Assembly (NCBI GenBank): GCA_021234155.1
Contig: JAJEKV010000005.1
Location: 6,055,216-6,119,215 of the forward strand
DNA: 64,000 nucleotides
Reading direction: 5' to 3'
Origin: Isoetes taiwanensis
Taxonomy: Eukaryota; Streptophyta; Lycopodiopsida; Isoetales; Isoetaceae
Of the stretch, positions 43,745 through 55,385 are shown in pieces. Position 1 is the first letter of the stretch. Each line of letters begins with the position of its first letter. Below the pieces are notes generated by a model. That model was not told the DNA's origin and did not search any database. It worked only from the letters and a program-made list of their open reading frames with translations. The translations under genes were made by a program, and so were the position numbers.

Positions 43745-45160
43745 AAAGAATAGAATAGAATAGAATAGGTTTTTAGCGTCCACGGAGACCAATTGGCCTA
43801 TGGGACCCAAACAAAAAGAGAGCAGCAAGCATATTACTAACAGGATTAAAAAACCCTCGCCCCGAAGGGTTTTCGAGGGAAAAACCTTAGCAGTAATAAG
43901 CTGGCGGCCGGCACATACAATTGCATAGGGACGGTTCAATACCATCCCGTAGGACACAAACGAAGTGTGTGCATCCATAACCTCCCGGAGGTAATGACCC
44001 CAACAAACCCAATCGGCGTCGTGAGTCAATAACTGATGCAACGGCTGGCCAGGCACTAGTAATCGAACATATCACTCTCGGATATGGGCAAATGCTGGGC
44101 AGATCTGGAGGGCATGACATTCATCCTCAATCGCGCCCTGGTGGCAACACTGGCAAATCCTTTGCTCTCGTGCTTCCCGAGCCCAACGCCCTGTTTCAAT
44201 GCGGGAGGCGATGTGCCCCGTCGCGAATGGAAAGCTATAAGTCTGCGCTTTCATGGGTAGCCGGGTGTACAAATCTTGGTGTCGGCCTCTTATAAGCCTA
44301 GGATTGACTTGCTACCGATAGTGTGCCCGCCTTAACATGCGTCAGAGCCTCTTCATCCCACGACTTGCGAAGGAAAGTAGCATCAAGGTATAGTTTAAGT
44401 GCCTCGCGATCTTTCTTTGTCCCGACTGACGCTACTGCTTGCCCCGCGACACCCCAAATGCGAGAACCACCGAGCTTGCTTGTCTTTCCAGCAGGATTTC
44501 AGGCTTGGGGACCCATTGCCGTAGGCAAAGCAAGGTGGGGCAAGCGTGTATCAGCCCATAGCGACCACCTTTTGGAAGTAAACGATATGGCGTTCCAATG
44601 CGGCCCGCTGAAGGGGCGTAAAGCCCGTCTCCCGGAGTAGGATCCGGTACGAACTGTGGACTTCACCCCGGGGCCCGTGCCAAGAAGGCCTTCGCACTGC
44701 CGAGGTCATTCCGTGTTGAGGGATATCACCGGACCCCACACTTCTGCCCCATACAAAAGGACCGCTCAACCAAGGCCCGAAACAAATGTGATCGTGACCC
44801 TGTGCATACAACTCGCCTTGTGGTCATTGTTCTCGCATGGCATATAGTGCTTTCCAACCCGTCGTGACCCGCAACCTGATAGCCGCATCCCAATGGGTGG
44901 TAGTTGAGAACTCAATCCCCAAGTACTTGTAAGTCGGAGCCACCTCTACCTCTTGCCCCTGGTAAGTGAATGTGGGAAGCTTTGGCTGACGGGATGATGC
45001 AACTAGCAGCACCCTAGTTTTGGCCAAGTTAACTCGCATGCCAGTGAATTGGCAAAAAATGTCAAGAGCATCCAGGTGACGTTGCATGTCCTCTGGAGTA
45101 TAGGCCATGAGGTTGACATCGTCAGCATATATGAGTTGCCGGATTGTGTGATGCATGAGA
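43745..45160 (-). mobile_element. LINE-A copy with YADD motif, 5'-truncated
   Basis: It ends in an AATAG tail (43,745-43,768) after the family 3' region, with GGTCTCCGTGGACGC at about 43,775 and the hairpin AACCCTCGCCCCGAAGGG at 43,853 (plus-strand reading). Minus-strand frames in order show RQLIYADDVNLMAY, TGMRVNLAKTRVLL, PTYKYLGIEF and GWKALYAMREQ (to 44,824), then HICFGPWLSGPFVWG, and last RICQCCHQGAIEDECHALQI, the zinc knuckle. Frameshifts separate these pieces. It starts just before YADD, so most of the reverse transcriptase is missing. This is the best-preserved 3' end of the family here. Confidence 0.9.
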
Positions 45161-46554
45161 TGTGATTGCCGGATTGTGTGATTGCTAAAGAGAATGCATG
45201 CTTTGGAAGAGGGCATCACAATCTGATGAAGCCGAAATTCATCCATATGGCGGAGTTATGGCAGAAATAGTGACGATGGGTTAGAATTAATTATGCATGT
45301 ATCTTCTACAGATTGATTCTTGGAGCAAGAAGCCAGATTTTTTGAGGCACAAGTATCTGCAAGGGGTCCCAGGTGGGTGGTTTACAACTTACACCAGGGG
45401 ATGTCTTGAATTGTGAATAAATGAAAAGAGATTGTTGAATTCAGAGATCTAAGAGTTGGGTTGATTATGAGATTAATAAGGATTCTTATGAATAGAACGA
45501 GCTTGAATGCAAAAATAGATTTGTAGAGATTGTGTTAGCGAAGTTATAATATGTGCACGAATAAGAATTAAACCATGAGGTCATGGTGAGAGACATAGAA
45601 GAAAGAACATGCTTAAATTGTAATGTTGGAAGCCTTTAGAATAGCCTTTGGGGCTTTTGGGACCAAGGCATGGAACCCAAGGGGTCAATAAGCATAAACT
45701 TAAGTTAAGAAAAAGCACTAAAGAAATATCTAGCATTATAACAGGGGGTTTTTTTCTATTTTTGTACTGTTTTCTCTAAGGTTTTCATATGATTTGGTGG
45801 CCGTATTCATCCAGGTGTACTAAATAGTATTTCTAGAGTGCACTCTTTTGTCAGCCGTTGATTTTAGAAAAGGGGGCAAATCCTGTGGTGGAGGCTTCTT
45901 TTGTGGTGGAGGGTTCTTTTTTTGTCGCGTCCTAAATTGGATGGTTGAGATATGACTTAAGAATTGGACGATCCAGATGGCTACCCTAAAACTAAAAATC
46001 CTTTTTCCCTATTTTGCACGAGTATGTCGCAGCCATGGCAATCATCGGACTATTCCAGTTAGAATTCCAGGATCTGTGTTGTATCTTGCCATACTGAATC
46101 TCTCTGGGCATTTTTAGAGCTGCTTGATAGCATTCCGGTGAGTTGTAGGCCACCTACATGAACAAGGTATCCCTCCTAGAAAAAAATAAGGTTTAGATGT
46201 AAAGAAATCTTACAAATAGATTCATGCTTAACATGGTCGGCAATACCTCTTGGTAATCTGATACAGGGTTTCTGACTCATAGAAATGCATACTTGAACTG
46301 ATAGCTCCAAGTAGATGATTTGATGGAAGATCACTTTGGCACTGTCCTACAGATGGCCAATGATGCTTAAATGAAGGTCGAATCTGTTGGATATAGTTTT
46401 GCCATTGCATAGCATGCTTCAAATTGTGACAGGCCATGGCCTTTTTTCGTTGGATTTAGAACAAGTATGGTGCAGCTATGTTGTTGCAGCTCTGTTGTTC
46501 CAGGTAAATAATTTTCCTACATGAATTTAAGTAGAAATTCTGCCATTCTCATCT
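45161..46554. other. No gene seen
   Basis: Both strands were read; only short frames, including one at 46,228-46,437, and no recognisable motif. Confidence 0.5.
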
Positions 46555-47326
46555 GTGCTCTTGGATCAGTTATGCATTAATGCTCCCTTTATCGGAAGCT
46601 TGGCAAGCAAGTTAGAACTTATTGCTACATCACAAGGGTTTTGGTTTACTCCATTGTTCAGGATCTTTTATGTCAAAGTTCCAGAGAATATTGTGGCCAA
46701 TATATTCCAATTGCCCTTTTTTGTACTGTTTGGCTTAACTGCCAAATTAATGGTTTCTTGTGGAGTTGCAATGGCTTATACTGGCAGAAGATTGGTGTTT
46801 GTGAGATTTCTTTCTAATGTTCCCAAATTGTGGAAGAGACTTGCAACAACATATTTCTTGGATCTGTGTCGTACTATTTCAATTCCTTATTTCTATTGCT
46901 CTGTTCATAGGATTGGTTGTTTTTACATTCAAGACCTTTCAATTTTCTTCAGACATGTTTTTCCTCGCATTTGTGATGGTTGCCATAATATGTTCTGTGG
47001 CATTTGCTCATTTGATGATTGTGTGCAATCTGTCACTTGTAATATCTGTAGTAGAAGACTGCTATGGTGTGGAGGCACTGTCTAGAGCCTATGCTTTGGT
47101 GAAAGGAAGAACTCAAGTAGCTCTTCTTCTGTTTGTCTTGAACAATTTAAGCATGGCATCTGTGGGCAGTTTATTCCAGTACAGGATGATTGGGGTGCCT
47201 GGATACGGTTATAAGATAGATGCGGCTTCAAAGATGTGGGAAGCCCCCCTTCTTATAGGGATGTACACATTTCTCAGCTTGGTTGATTGTATGTCCAGTA
47301 GTGTGTTCTACTTCACTTGTAAATGA
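46555..47326 (+). pseudogene. Plant multi-spanning membrane protein, frameshifted intronless copy
   Basis: Frame 1 (46,555 to about 46,860) has hydrophobic segments and SNVPKLWKRLATTYFLD; frame 2 (46,850-47,326) continues with a run of membrane helices (FLISIALFIGLVVFTF, MFFLAFVMVAIICSVAFAHL) and VISVVEDCYGVEALSRAYAL plus VKGR. The order fits a family of plant membrane proteins of unknown function with a conserved V-P-K-x-W-K-R-L and V-x-E-x-x-Y-G-x-x-A-L pair (from memory). One frameshift near 46,855 breaks it. The lack of introns suggests a retroposed copy, but no poly(A) tract was found. Confidence 0.6.
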
Positions 47327-47700
47327 CGAAGCAAAGAGAATCAAGACACAACTATCTCTCTAGTGGACACTTTAGTTTAGCATGACAATTGCTTATGGGA
47401 TGAATTAGTGTATAGTTTCACCATGAAATACTGCATACTGGGCCAGCCAGATCTTTGAACTGGCAGGGAATTGAGATTACAAAATGTACTCATAGTTGTT
47501 TACAATGGGAATAATTTGTTTGTCTTGATGTTATTGTGCTTTTTAGTAATTAATATTTAGGCCCATAACATTTACCTATGTTTGCGTTAGTTAGGGCCCG
47601 AAGGGCCCAAAATTTTTTTTAATATAACAGTCAACACACAATTACCATTAACATTATTAACACAAATCATTGCATTTAACACATTTTAATTAAAATCCCC
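47327..47700. other. No gene seen
   Basis: AT-rich sequence between the membrane-protein pseudogene and the MITE. Confidence 0.5.
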
Positions 47701-48006
47701 CTTAAACCCCATTTGGTTTGGGTGCATATTCACACGGGGGGTTACGTAGGGCAGCGAGAGCCCCAAAAATATATTTACAATACATGTACAAAATTAACAC
47801 CATTAAGTACATTCTCTCAAACCTTATAGTATTTTGCAAACCTTAATATACAGTACACAAAAACTTGTACATACATACCCCACAAACGAGGATCGCTATG
47901 TGTGGTCCAGATCTTGGAATAAAGGGCAAATATGCCCATCCGACAGCTCTCGTTGCCCGGAGTAACCCCCCGTGTGAATATGCACCCAAACCAAAGGGGG
48001 TTTAAA
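47701..48006. mobile_element. MITE with ~60-bp terminal inverted repeats
   Basis: The left end, CTTAAACCCCATTTGGTTTG, continues through GGTGCATATTCACACGGGGG, GTTAC and GGGCAGCGAGAGC. It is matched in reverse at 47,946-48,006 (GCTCTCGTTGCCCGG, GTAACCCCCCGTGTGAATAT, then the complement of the rest), about 52 of 60 positions. The core is ~185 bp, non-coding and AT-rich. No clear target duplication was found; TTTAAA/TTAAA-like flanks are only a hint. Confidence 0.8.
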
Positions 48007-49439
48007 GGAATTACATGGAATGTTAATATAGCTAAGGGAGTAAATGATAAAGAAATATAAGGTGTGATGCTTCTCCATGGAGGAGAAGATTTTGGGAAGA
48101 TTATGGGAGCTTCTTTCTGGACATAAGTCCGGTATGGGACACTTGGAGGTCTGATGCATGAAGCATGCTCTGGATGAAGTATTTAGTAATACTGGTAGAC
48201 TTAATTGACAAGTCATGACCTCATTATTAAAATGGTTTAGGAATTTAACCCAATTCATAAATAATAATGAAATTGCAATATGGTTGATATGACATTTTAA
48301 AAAAGGCTTCCCTAGGGGAGGAAAAGTTAGGCTTCTATATGCTTCTATTCAATGATAGATCTAGAGATGTTGTGCATAGATGGTAGTGTAATCATGATTG
48401 CATAATGTTAGCATTCGATATAAGGATGTGGTAGTACATGTATGTGACTATGTATGTGAATTGTTCTCTGTGATATCATTGCAAGTGTTTGCATTATTAT
48501 ATGTTGTCTTTATTATATATGCATAGTGGAAATGCATGTGAGATGCAATACTTGAATCATGGTGATGAATATGGTTTAAACTTTGACATATGGACCATGT
48601 GATAAGATATGGATTGATATATGAGTGCATATGCTCCGGGGGCAGAGTCCATTTGCAATGGCTTGGACTCTACCTGACTTACCCGCCTAAATCTATAGAT
48701 TGGCTCACCACATCTAGCGAGCCTAGAACGTCCCGCCGGATGTTATTTGCGATCCAAGGGGTGTCAAACCCATACTCGACCCACACGCGGTGACGGACTA
48801 TAAGCCTAGCACACTGTAGGGGCCCCAGTAGTCATGCTGAGCAAGGCCCCACCTCCACTTCGCCATTGTATTCGTTATATGGTGCTCATTCTTGGCATAG
48901 CATCCACAGCCACATGGGTCTTGTGCACAGGCTGCATTGAATAGGTTCTAAGGGGTTCTAACTAGGAATATCTCTATTGCTATATGGCCTTTAGGTCTCT
49001 ACCCCCCTTAATCCCCATAATACAGGAGGAACACAAAGAGAACAATCATTATACATACATTTATCCATCCATAACCTTAACCAGAGCATGAAATAGAGAC
49101 TAATCATAGAATTACACATACAAGGATTAGCTAGAAGCTCAAGCTATCTAAGTACTAGCATGTGTCTTGGCTTGATCTGTTATCTCTGAGGGTTTCTATA
49201 GGTGGCTGGTTTGAACAGGTATGAACAAGCAGCTGCTCCTTCTCTAATTCTCCCGGGCAGAATTGGAGTTGGAACCCCCTTGGTTGCCTCTCAGATGGGC
49301 AAGTTACCTAGGCCAATCAAGTAATCAAGTTGGTCCAGGTGGCTATGTCCTACTGGTCTAATTATACTAATCAATAATAATTAGCTAGGCAATTAGTTAT
49401 TAATTACTTACAACCTAGGAGTGAAAACTAAGGTGCCAT
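48007..49439. other. No gene recognised
   Basis: A GC-richer stretch at 48,640-48,850 with GACTCTACCTGACTTACCCGC and CCCACACGCGGTGACGG differs from its AT-rich surroundings and may be retroelement DNA, but I could not match it to another part of the window. Confidence 0.45.
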
Positions 49440-51870
49440 ATGGTATTCGTTTAAAGGGTTTTGGTCTCTTTAACAGTCTGCCATGAAATGCCATATCAAT
49501 CATATAAAAAAAATGCATGACATGGATGACGATACGTATCCTCTTCTAGCCCTTGCCATGGCAACAAAAACAATGCATGGTGTTTGCAAGTTCTAGTCCT
49601 AAGCTTTTCGAAGACTATCTAGATGGTCATTTTTTTCAAAAGATATGGGACGATCCACATGCCTTGGCCCAAGTTAAAACTGGTCATTATCACTATACCA
49701 ACAAAAGTTCTTGTTGGCTTGAGTAATGGTGAGGGAGTTGCATGATGGGCACTTGTGGCTATGGTGCATGATGCTACCTATGCTTTTTCTTGTCTCTTGT
49801 ACATCCGGGCTCTATTTTTTATGATCTTTAGCTTGTTGGAAAACTTGTTTTGAGAGCTCTTCAAAGGTATGAACTCTATTAGGGTTTTCTATCTGATTAC
49901 TGGCCAAATTAGGCCTACTTGATTTGGGTGACTTTTCAGTAGAGATGGTAGCTTGGGGAGGTGAGAAATTGGCGTGAGTCTAACGTCAACTTGGTGATAC
50001 ATGACCTCCCACTAGCTACACAACTAAAGATAAATAACTCAATGGACAATGTTTTATCTTTGGTGGTTCTCCAAGAAGCTCTACGAGTACGGGTACAAAA
50101 GAGAGATTCCAATCCTAATATAGCTCCTTACGTAGCTCCTTAGCCGCAAGCTAATGATGATTGAAAGTCATCTGATTCTGTTACAGAAGTCTCATATCAA
50201 AGTTAGTGATTGGATTCGTAAGGATATAACTAGTGCATCTAGAAAGGTTAAGTGTCAGCCGCTCTACAGGTCTTGTCTGAAGGGAGTAAGGACAAGTTAT
50301 AGCAATTTTAGATACATTAAAAGTTCGACGGGCTCAGCTTCAACAATAATTACCTTCGATGACATATTTTACCAGCCTGATTTTTAGAATGTAGTTCAAG
50401 CCTCTGGTATTGCAGTGATTGAGATGGACCATCAAGCTCATATTAAGTATGCAAAAAACTTGTTTTTCTGTGTAGTTCTTGGCTATCTTACTGGTGATTA
50501 CATTGATTTCCCACGACTTTGTGGTTAGTTCTCCTTTTGTGATGCCTTCAAACTTCCTTCTTTTCAATCCATCAAGTTGTTGGCTAAAACTTTGTTTTGA
50601 TTTATGTTTGATAATAATGATGCGGTGGATTCCTTGGTGTCTAGAGGAATTGATCTGCTTGGCAGGAATATATAATTGTATCAGTATTATTCTCCTATCT
50701 TTATGGCAAGTATAATTCAAGCATTAAAGATGCCTTGCTTGTTCTCAATCCTGAATCCTCCACCAGATATAATGGCTCGCCAATTCTATAAGAAATTGCA
50801 TCTAGAGTTAGGGTTCATATCTTCCATTCTATCATGAATGGTCCAAGAATTTGTGCTTTTATGCCAGTGGACTCGCCTTTAGTGGTGAAAAGTGGATCTT
50901 GATATAAGAAGTTGGATCTTAAGCTTTTGAATGGTCCAACTCGCTTGTTTCCTGATAAGGCGGCCATTGTTGGCTTTTATCGAGGTCCTCATACATCTCA
51001 GGAATCTGTTCAGCCTTCCTCGTCTTCTCAAGTTCAAGATCACGTTGTTATTTCTTCATCTATTCATGATCAACCTTTTTCGATCGTTATGGAAGTTGAT
51101 CTCTGTCAGTTTCGATGATGTCGTCCTCACTATTAGTTGCATCTGCTATTCCTTCTACTCCAGAAGTTGATCGTTCTACATCTGTTGCTTCTGGAATTGT
51201 TATGGCTAATGGTCCTAATCTTCAGTGTTAAAAAACGTCATGGCAACATGTCACTTGGAAGAAGGCGTTATCTCATGAGGTTCTCTCACCTCATATTATC
51301 AATGGTCTGATAATAGATGTTTATGGATGATGCACCTCAATGTGGTAGAACATATTGATTGGGATGAAGCCATTAAATGCCTCAAGATGGCACAAGGAGT
51401 TTGAATATGCTCTGCGTATGGATGACTTGCCTAATGGACAATGTCATCCGCTAGGTTTCAAGTCCCATATCACACGCCCTTTATATGTGTCTTGATTTTA
51501 TTCATGATAATAGATTATTATTTTTTAAAATAAAAGTAAAAAATTGATCATTATCATGCACATATAAACCCCACTTTGGCAAAAGAACCACAAGGTTATT
51601 TGCTTCTTCTTTTGTTCAAAAAAAACTTGTAGCTATTGCATCAATTTGTACAGGGTCTGACAAGCTATAGACTGAAACAAGTAGGTGAGAGCGGTCGCAA
51701 TTGCCACGGAAATCGAGATTATGTGCATATTGTCATTTACAGGTTATTGAAAATGAAAATCATGCGCTTATGAGATTCCTGATTTTGTGTTATTTGACAT
51801 TAGCATTACATTCCACACTTCTACAACTTCTCAGAGCACCATCTGTATAAGAGAGTGTTCAAAGTTGTTT
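49440..51870 (+). mobile_element. LINE-A copy interrupted by a 1.85-kb insertion
   Basis: 49,440-49,692 matches 7800-8160 of the other LINE-A copy (GGTTTTGGTCTCTTTAACAG, AAAAGATATGGGACGATCC, TTGGCCCAAG). The match resumes at 51,548-51,870 (TCATGCACATATAAACCCC, GTAGCTATTGCATCAATTTG, then the zinc-knuckle zone VIENENHAL-like) exactly where it left off. Both halves are dead. Confidence 0.8.
49693..51547 (+). mobile_element. Retroelement inserted in LINE-A, with 9-bp target duplication
   Basis: TCATTATCA occurs at 49,684-49,692 and 51,548-51,556, flanking the insert. The right end is A-rich (TTTTTTAAAATAAAAGTAAAAAA), as at a LINE 3' end. Internal plus-strand frames are short; one at 50,912-51,118 (LFPDKAAIVGFYRGPHTSQE) may derive from a LINE first open reading frame, but no nuclease or reverse transcriptase motif is present. 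Probably a 3' or internally deleted non-LTR element. Confidence 0.6.
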
Positions 51871-52159
51871 GATATTCAGCCATTTTACTCCGGCGGTTGA
51901 CAAAAAGGAGCTACAAGAACCATCATAAATTTGTAGATGATTATTCCTCTTACCTGAACCAACATAGATTTGTCCAGCAGGAAGAAAGATACTCTACCCT
52001 CCACCAGCAAATAACCTGCAACAATAGGTTTAGGATGCTTATAAGAAACATTCGCTTACATAGCTATATACTAATATATTTCCAGAATATGTCCACCCAC
52101 CAGAAGAGCAAGATTTGACCTTTAGGGGCAACCCAAAAATGGGCATTCCACCATTAAAA
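51871..52159. other. No gene recognised
   Basis: Sequence between two LINE-A pieces; short frames only. Confidence 0.45.
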
Positions 52160-55100
52160 CAAGCTATGAATTGAAACAAGTGAGAGAGATCGAATTGCTG
52201 CAAGAGGCAAGGTTATAGTCAGTTACATGTTATTAATGAAAACCAAACACTTCTGAGATGTCCTGCTTTTTTTTTTTTTTTTGAAGAACTGTGTCATCAA
52301 TATATTAAAAGAATGGTAATGTTACAAAGCAAGTGAGGAGAAAGGAGAACTGCCCCAAAGAGACAGCGATACCTCGACACTCCACAACAAACTCACAGAA
52401 AAACTGCAACTCTACTGCTGTACAAACTGACCATCACCATCTACAACACCCAAGAAGTCCCGCCAAATGGCAAACTTCCGATCTACTAATCCCGGGAACA
52501 CTAGAAAGCTTTGAAATAGCTTGTACCTGAGTCGAGGAATCGAGAGGGCCGCAGTCAATCCCCCTAAAGATCCACAACCGCCGCCCCAAATCAGCCACAC
52601 CAACCAAGCCACGCACAGATGCAAGGCTTTGTCGCCGAAGAGCCGCCAACCACCGATATACACATGAAGTAGCAACCGCTGGCTAGTCAATCTCACCTCA
52701 AACAGAGCCCTAACCCAATCCCGCTGAGCAAGCAAGTGAGGGCATAAAACCGCATAATGCTCCACGGCCTCACGATGAAGGCCACAACAAGGGCGTAGAG
52801 GGCTCACACCCGCCTAAACCGACTCACAAGGGCATTCACCCCTGTACGGCCAGCGGTGCACCACCTCGCCACGTAGCACCCTAACCTTCTGGTGGGGAAG
52901 TGAGCTCCATGTCCACGCCCAAACCGAAGCGCCATCGAGAACCCTGAAGCCGCAGAGACCACTTGCCCCGGGGCAAAGTGTGTCATGAATAGCCGCCAAG
53001 ACCCGGTAACAAGACCGCACAAAATAAGAAGACACAACATCCTGGATGAACCTTCCAAACCCCGCACCACCACATCATCCCGAGGGACTATAGGTATGTG
53101 TAGCGGAATACTCCCCGCCACTTGTTCCCAGATAGCCCGATCACTGCCCCTCAGGCGAAAGCGAGCTCGAAAGACACGAAGCTAGCTGACCACCTCAATA
53201 CCAATCCTCCAAGGTGAGCACAGCAGCTCGCCTCCAACGGGCCTGCGTCCGAGCATGCACGGTGGCAGCCAAGGGCAAGTGTGCAGGGGTAAAGGAACCC
53301 ACAAGAAAGGAGAAGAGTGGTGATAAACTGAGGCATAATCTAGCTGGAAGAGCACACGTACATGATCCCAAGCCCGCAACACCCCCGTGAGAAAAGGGGA
53401 TGCATGTGGAAAAGGCCGAAGACCATACAACAGTCCCCAGGACAACTCCACATGCACAGACTGCTTTCCAAACGCCACACAATGGCGAAGAGATCGAACA
53501 ACAAATACCAGATCGAGAAGATGCTCCATCCTACGTAATGCTCCAAACAAACTTGAGACCAACACCTTACTATGCAAAGGCCAAATCCGAATGGCCAAGC
53601 CCCCATCCTCCCTGGGCGGAGACACTTCCACCAAGCCACTTTAACAACCGCCCCTTCATCATCCCCGCCCCACACAAAATTTTGAACAATCTTATCCAAA
53701 GCCTGTATCTTACCCTCAGGAGCTAACATTGCAGATGCTGTATACACATGAGGTGTTTCTGCAACCCCTTCCACCAATTGAGGTGTTTCTGCAACCCCTG
53801 CAAAATCTCATCCCACACCCTCCCCATGGAAACATCCCCTCCAAAGGGAATACCCAACAGCTTAGTACACACATTACATGGAAGCACCTTCCAAGGGAAT
53901 CGAGCCAAACAAGGGGAGGCGAGTCACCGGGCCTATAATGCGAGCACTTACCCCAATTCGGAGAATGCCCGAGGCCAAGGAGAAAGTATCCAAAGAAACC
54001 CTTCACATTCAAAAATTCCTCTTTCGCCACCAAGAAGAGGAAAGTGTCATCGGCAAACTGGTTAATAATCTGCTGGCTACCATCCTGCATCCGAAGCCCA
54101 TCCACCACCCCCTCCTCCACTGCAGCCAAAAACAACTGAGACAGTGCCTCCGCCACAATCGTAAACAAAAATGGCGCCAAAGGGCACCCCTGACGCACCC
54201 CTCTGCCTAAGGAGAAAAAGGTGGAGGGTTCACCCTGGCACACCACCGTAGCCCGTGCTGACCTATGCAGCTTCATGACTATCTCTGTAAAGCGTGGACC
54301 ACAGCTCAACGCTAACAACATGGCCGACAAGAACTCCCAACAGACCCTATCGTAAGCTTTGGCAAAGTCAAGCTTAAGATATGCAATGCCTTGACCTGTT
54401 CTCCTGGCCCAATAAAGGCCCTCATAAGCTGCGGCAACATTAGTCAAAATGTTCTTCCCAGGGACAAACCCAGACTGCACCTTGCTAATGGAAGAAGTCA
54501 ACACCGGCTTCAACTTCTCTGCCAGGGCTTTCGCAATAATCTTATACACAGAGGACAACAAGGAGATAGGCCTCCAATCATTAATAGTAGAAGGAGGAAT
54601 CAAGAAAATGCATGCGGTATTCAAGATCCTATCCATTTGAGAAGACTGCAGCAACTCAAGATACACCTGGTACACAGACTCACCAGCCCACTCCCAATAA
54701 GTCTGAAAGAACTCCACAGGGATGCCATCCAGCCCAGGACATTTATCCTTGGCCATGCACATACATGCCTCCGCTAAATCCTCTCTGGAGAGCTCCTGCT
54801 CCAAGCTCTCACGCTGGTGAGGCAGAATAGATGGCTTAACAGCCCCCAAAACAAGTTGCAGCATCTCCTGCTCATAGGGAAGAGTGCGCTGTGCGAAAAA
54901 CCCTGAGAAATGAGCATGCACATACCTCTGCAAATCAGCGGGATCCTCCAAAGTCCGGCCATCAGGCAAAGCAAGGGACGCCATAGATGCTGCATATCGC
55001 CGCTGCCTAGCTGCTCTGAAGAATACCGACGAACTTGTGTCCTGCCTTTGCGATGATTAGAAATCATTATTTGACATTAGCATTACATTCCACATTTTTG

Positions 55101-55385
55101 CAACTTCTCAACGCACCATCTATGCATGATCTGGCATTACACATACTTGTGGTACTAGATGTGTGTCTTCAATTGCTAAGCCATCAGCATTCACCATAGT
55201 CTTCTTAGTACAACCTTATTTTTCATTACTGACTGTCTAGTATGATCATTGTTGCAAGGATTTTTCCCTTGAAAACCTTTCAAGGCAGGTTTTAATTCTA
55301 GTAGTAATGATTGTACTAGCCCATTATATGGTTCCCATGGCCTATTGGTCTTCATGGACATTAAAATATCTATTCTATTCTATTT
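52160..55385 (+). mobile_element. LINE-A 3' end interrupted by an L1-like LINE
   Basis: 52,160-52,267 repeats the LINE-A zone also present at 51,655-51,785. After the inserted element, LINE-A resumes at 55,068 (ATTATTTGACATTAGCATTA) and runs to the 3' hairpin (55,257-55,293, decayed) and a short ATTCT tail at 55,370-55,385. Confidence 0.8.
52268..55067 (-). mobile_element. LINE-C: L1-like element with poly(A) tail, 5'-truncated
   Basis: The 3' end, a run of 16 T at 52,268 on the plus strand, is the poly(A) tail of a minus-strand element. ORF2 frame 54,984-53,716 begins in the linker before the reverse transcriptase (KDKCPGLDGIPVEFFQTYWE) and has NDWRPISLLSSVYKIIAKAL, motif A LKLDFAKAYDRVCW, motif B GVRQGCPLAPFLF and the catalytic FADDTFLF. 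Further frames down to 52,412 carry the remaining region and a zf-RVT-like block (CCGLHREAVEHYAVLCPHL). Several frameshifts. A GAGGTGTTTCTGCAACCCC block is duplicated at 53,750 and 53,778. GC content is clearly higher than around it. No endonuclease remains. Confidence 0.92.

Noticed and set aside
53182-54210. Several plus-strand frames of 85-110 codons
   Set aside because: Antisense shadows of the GC-rich LINE-C.
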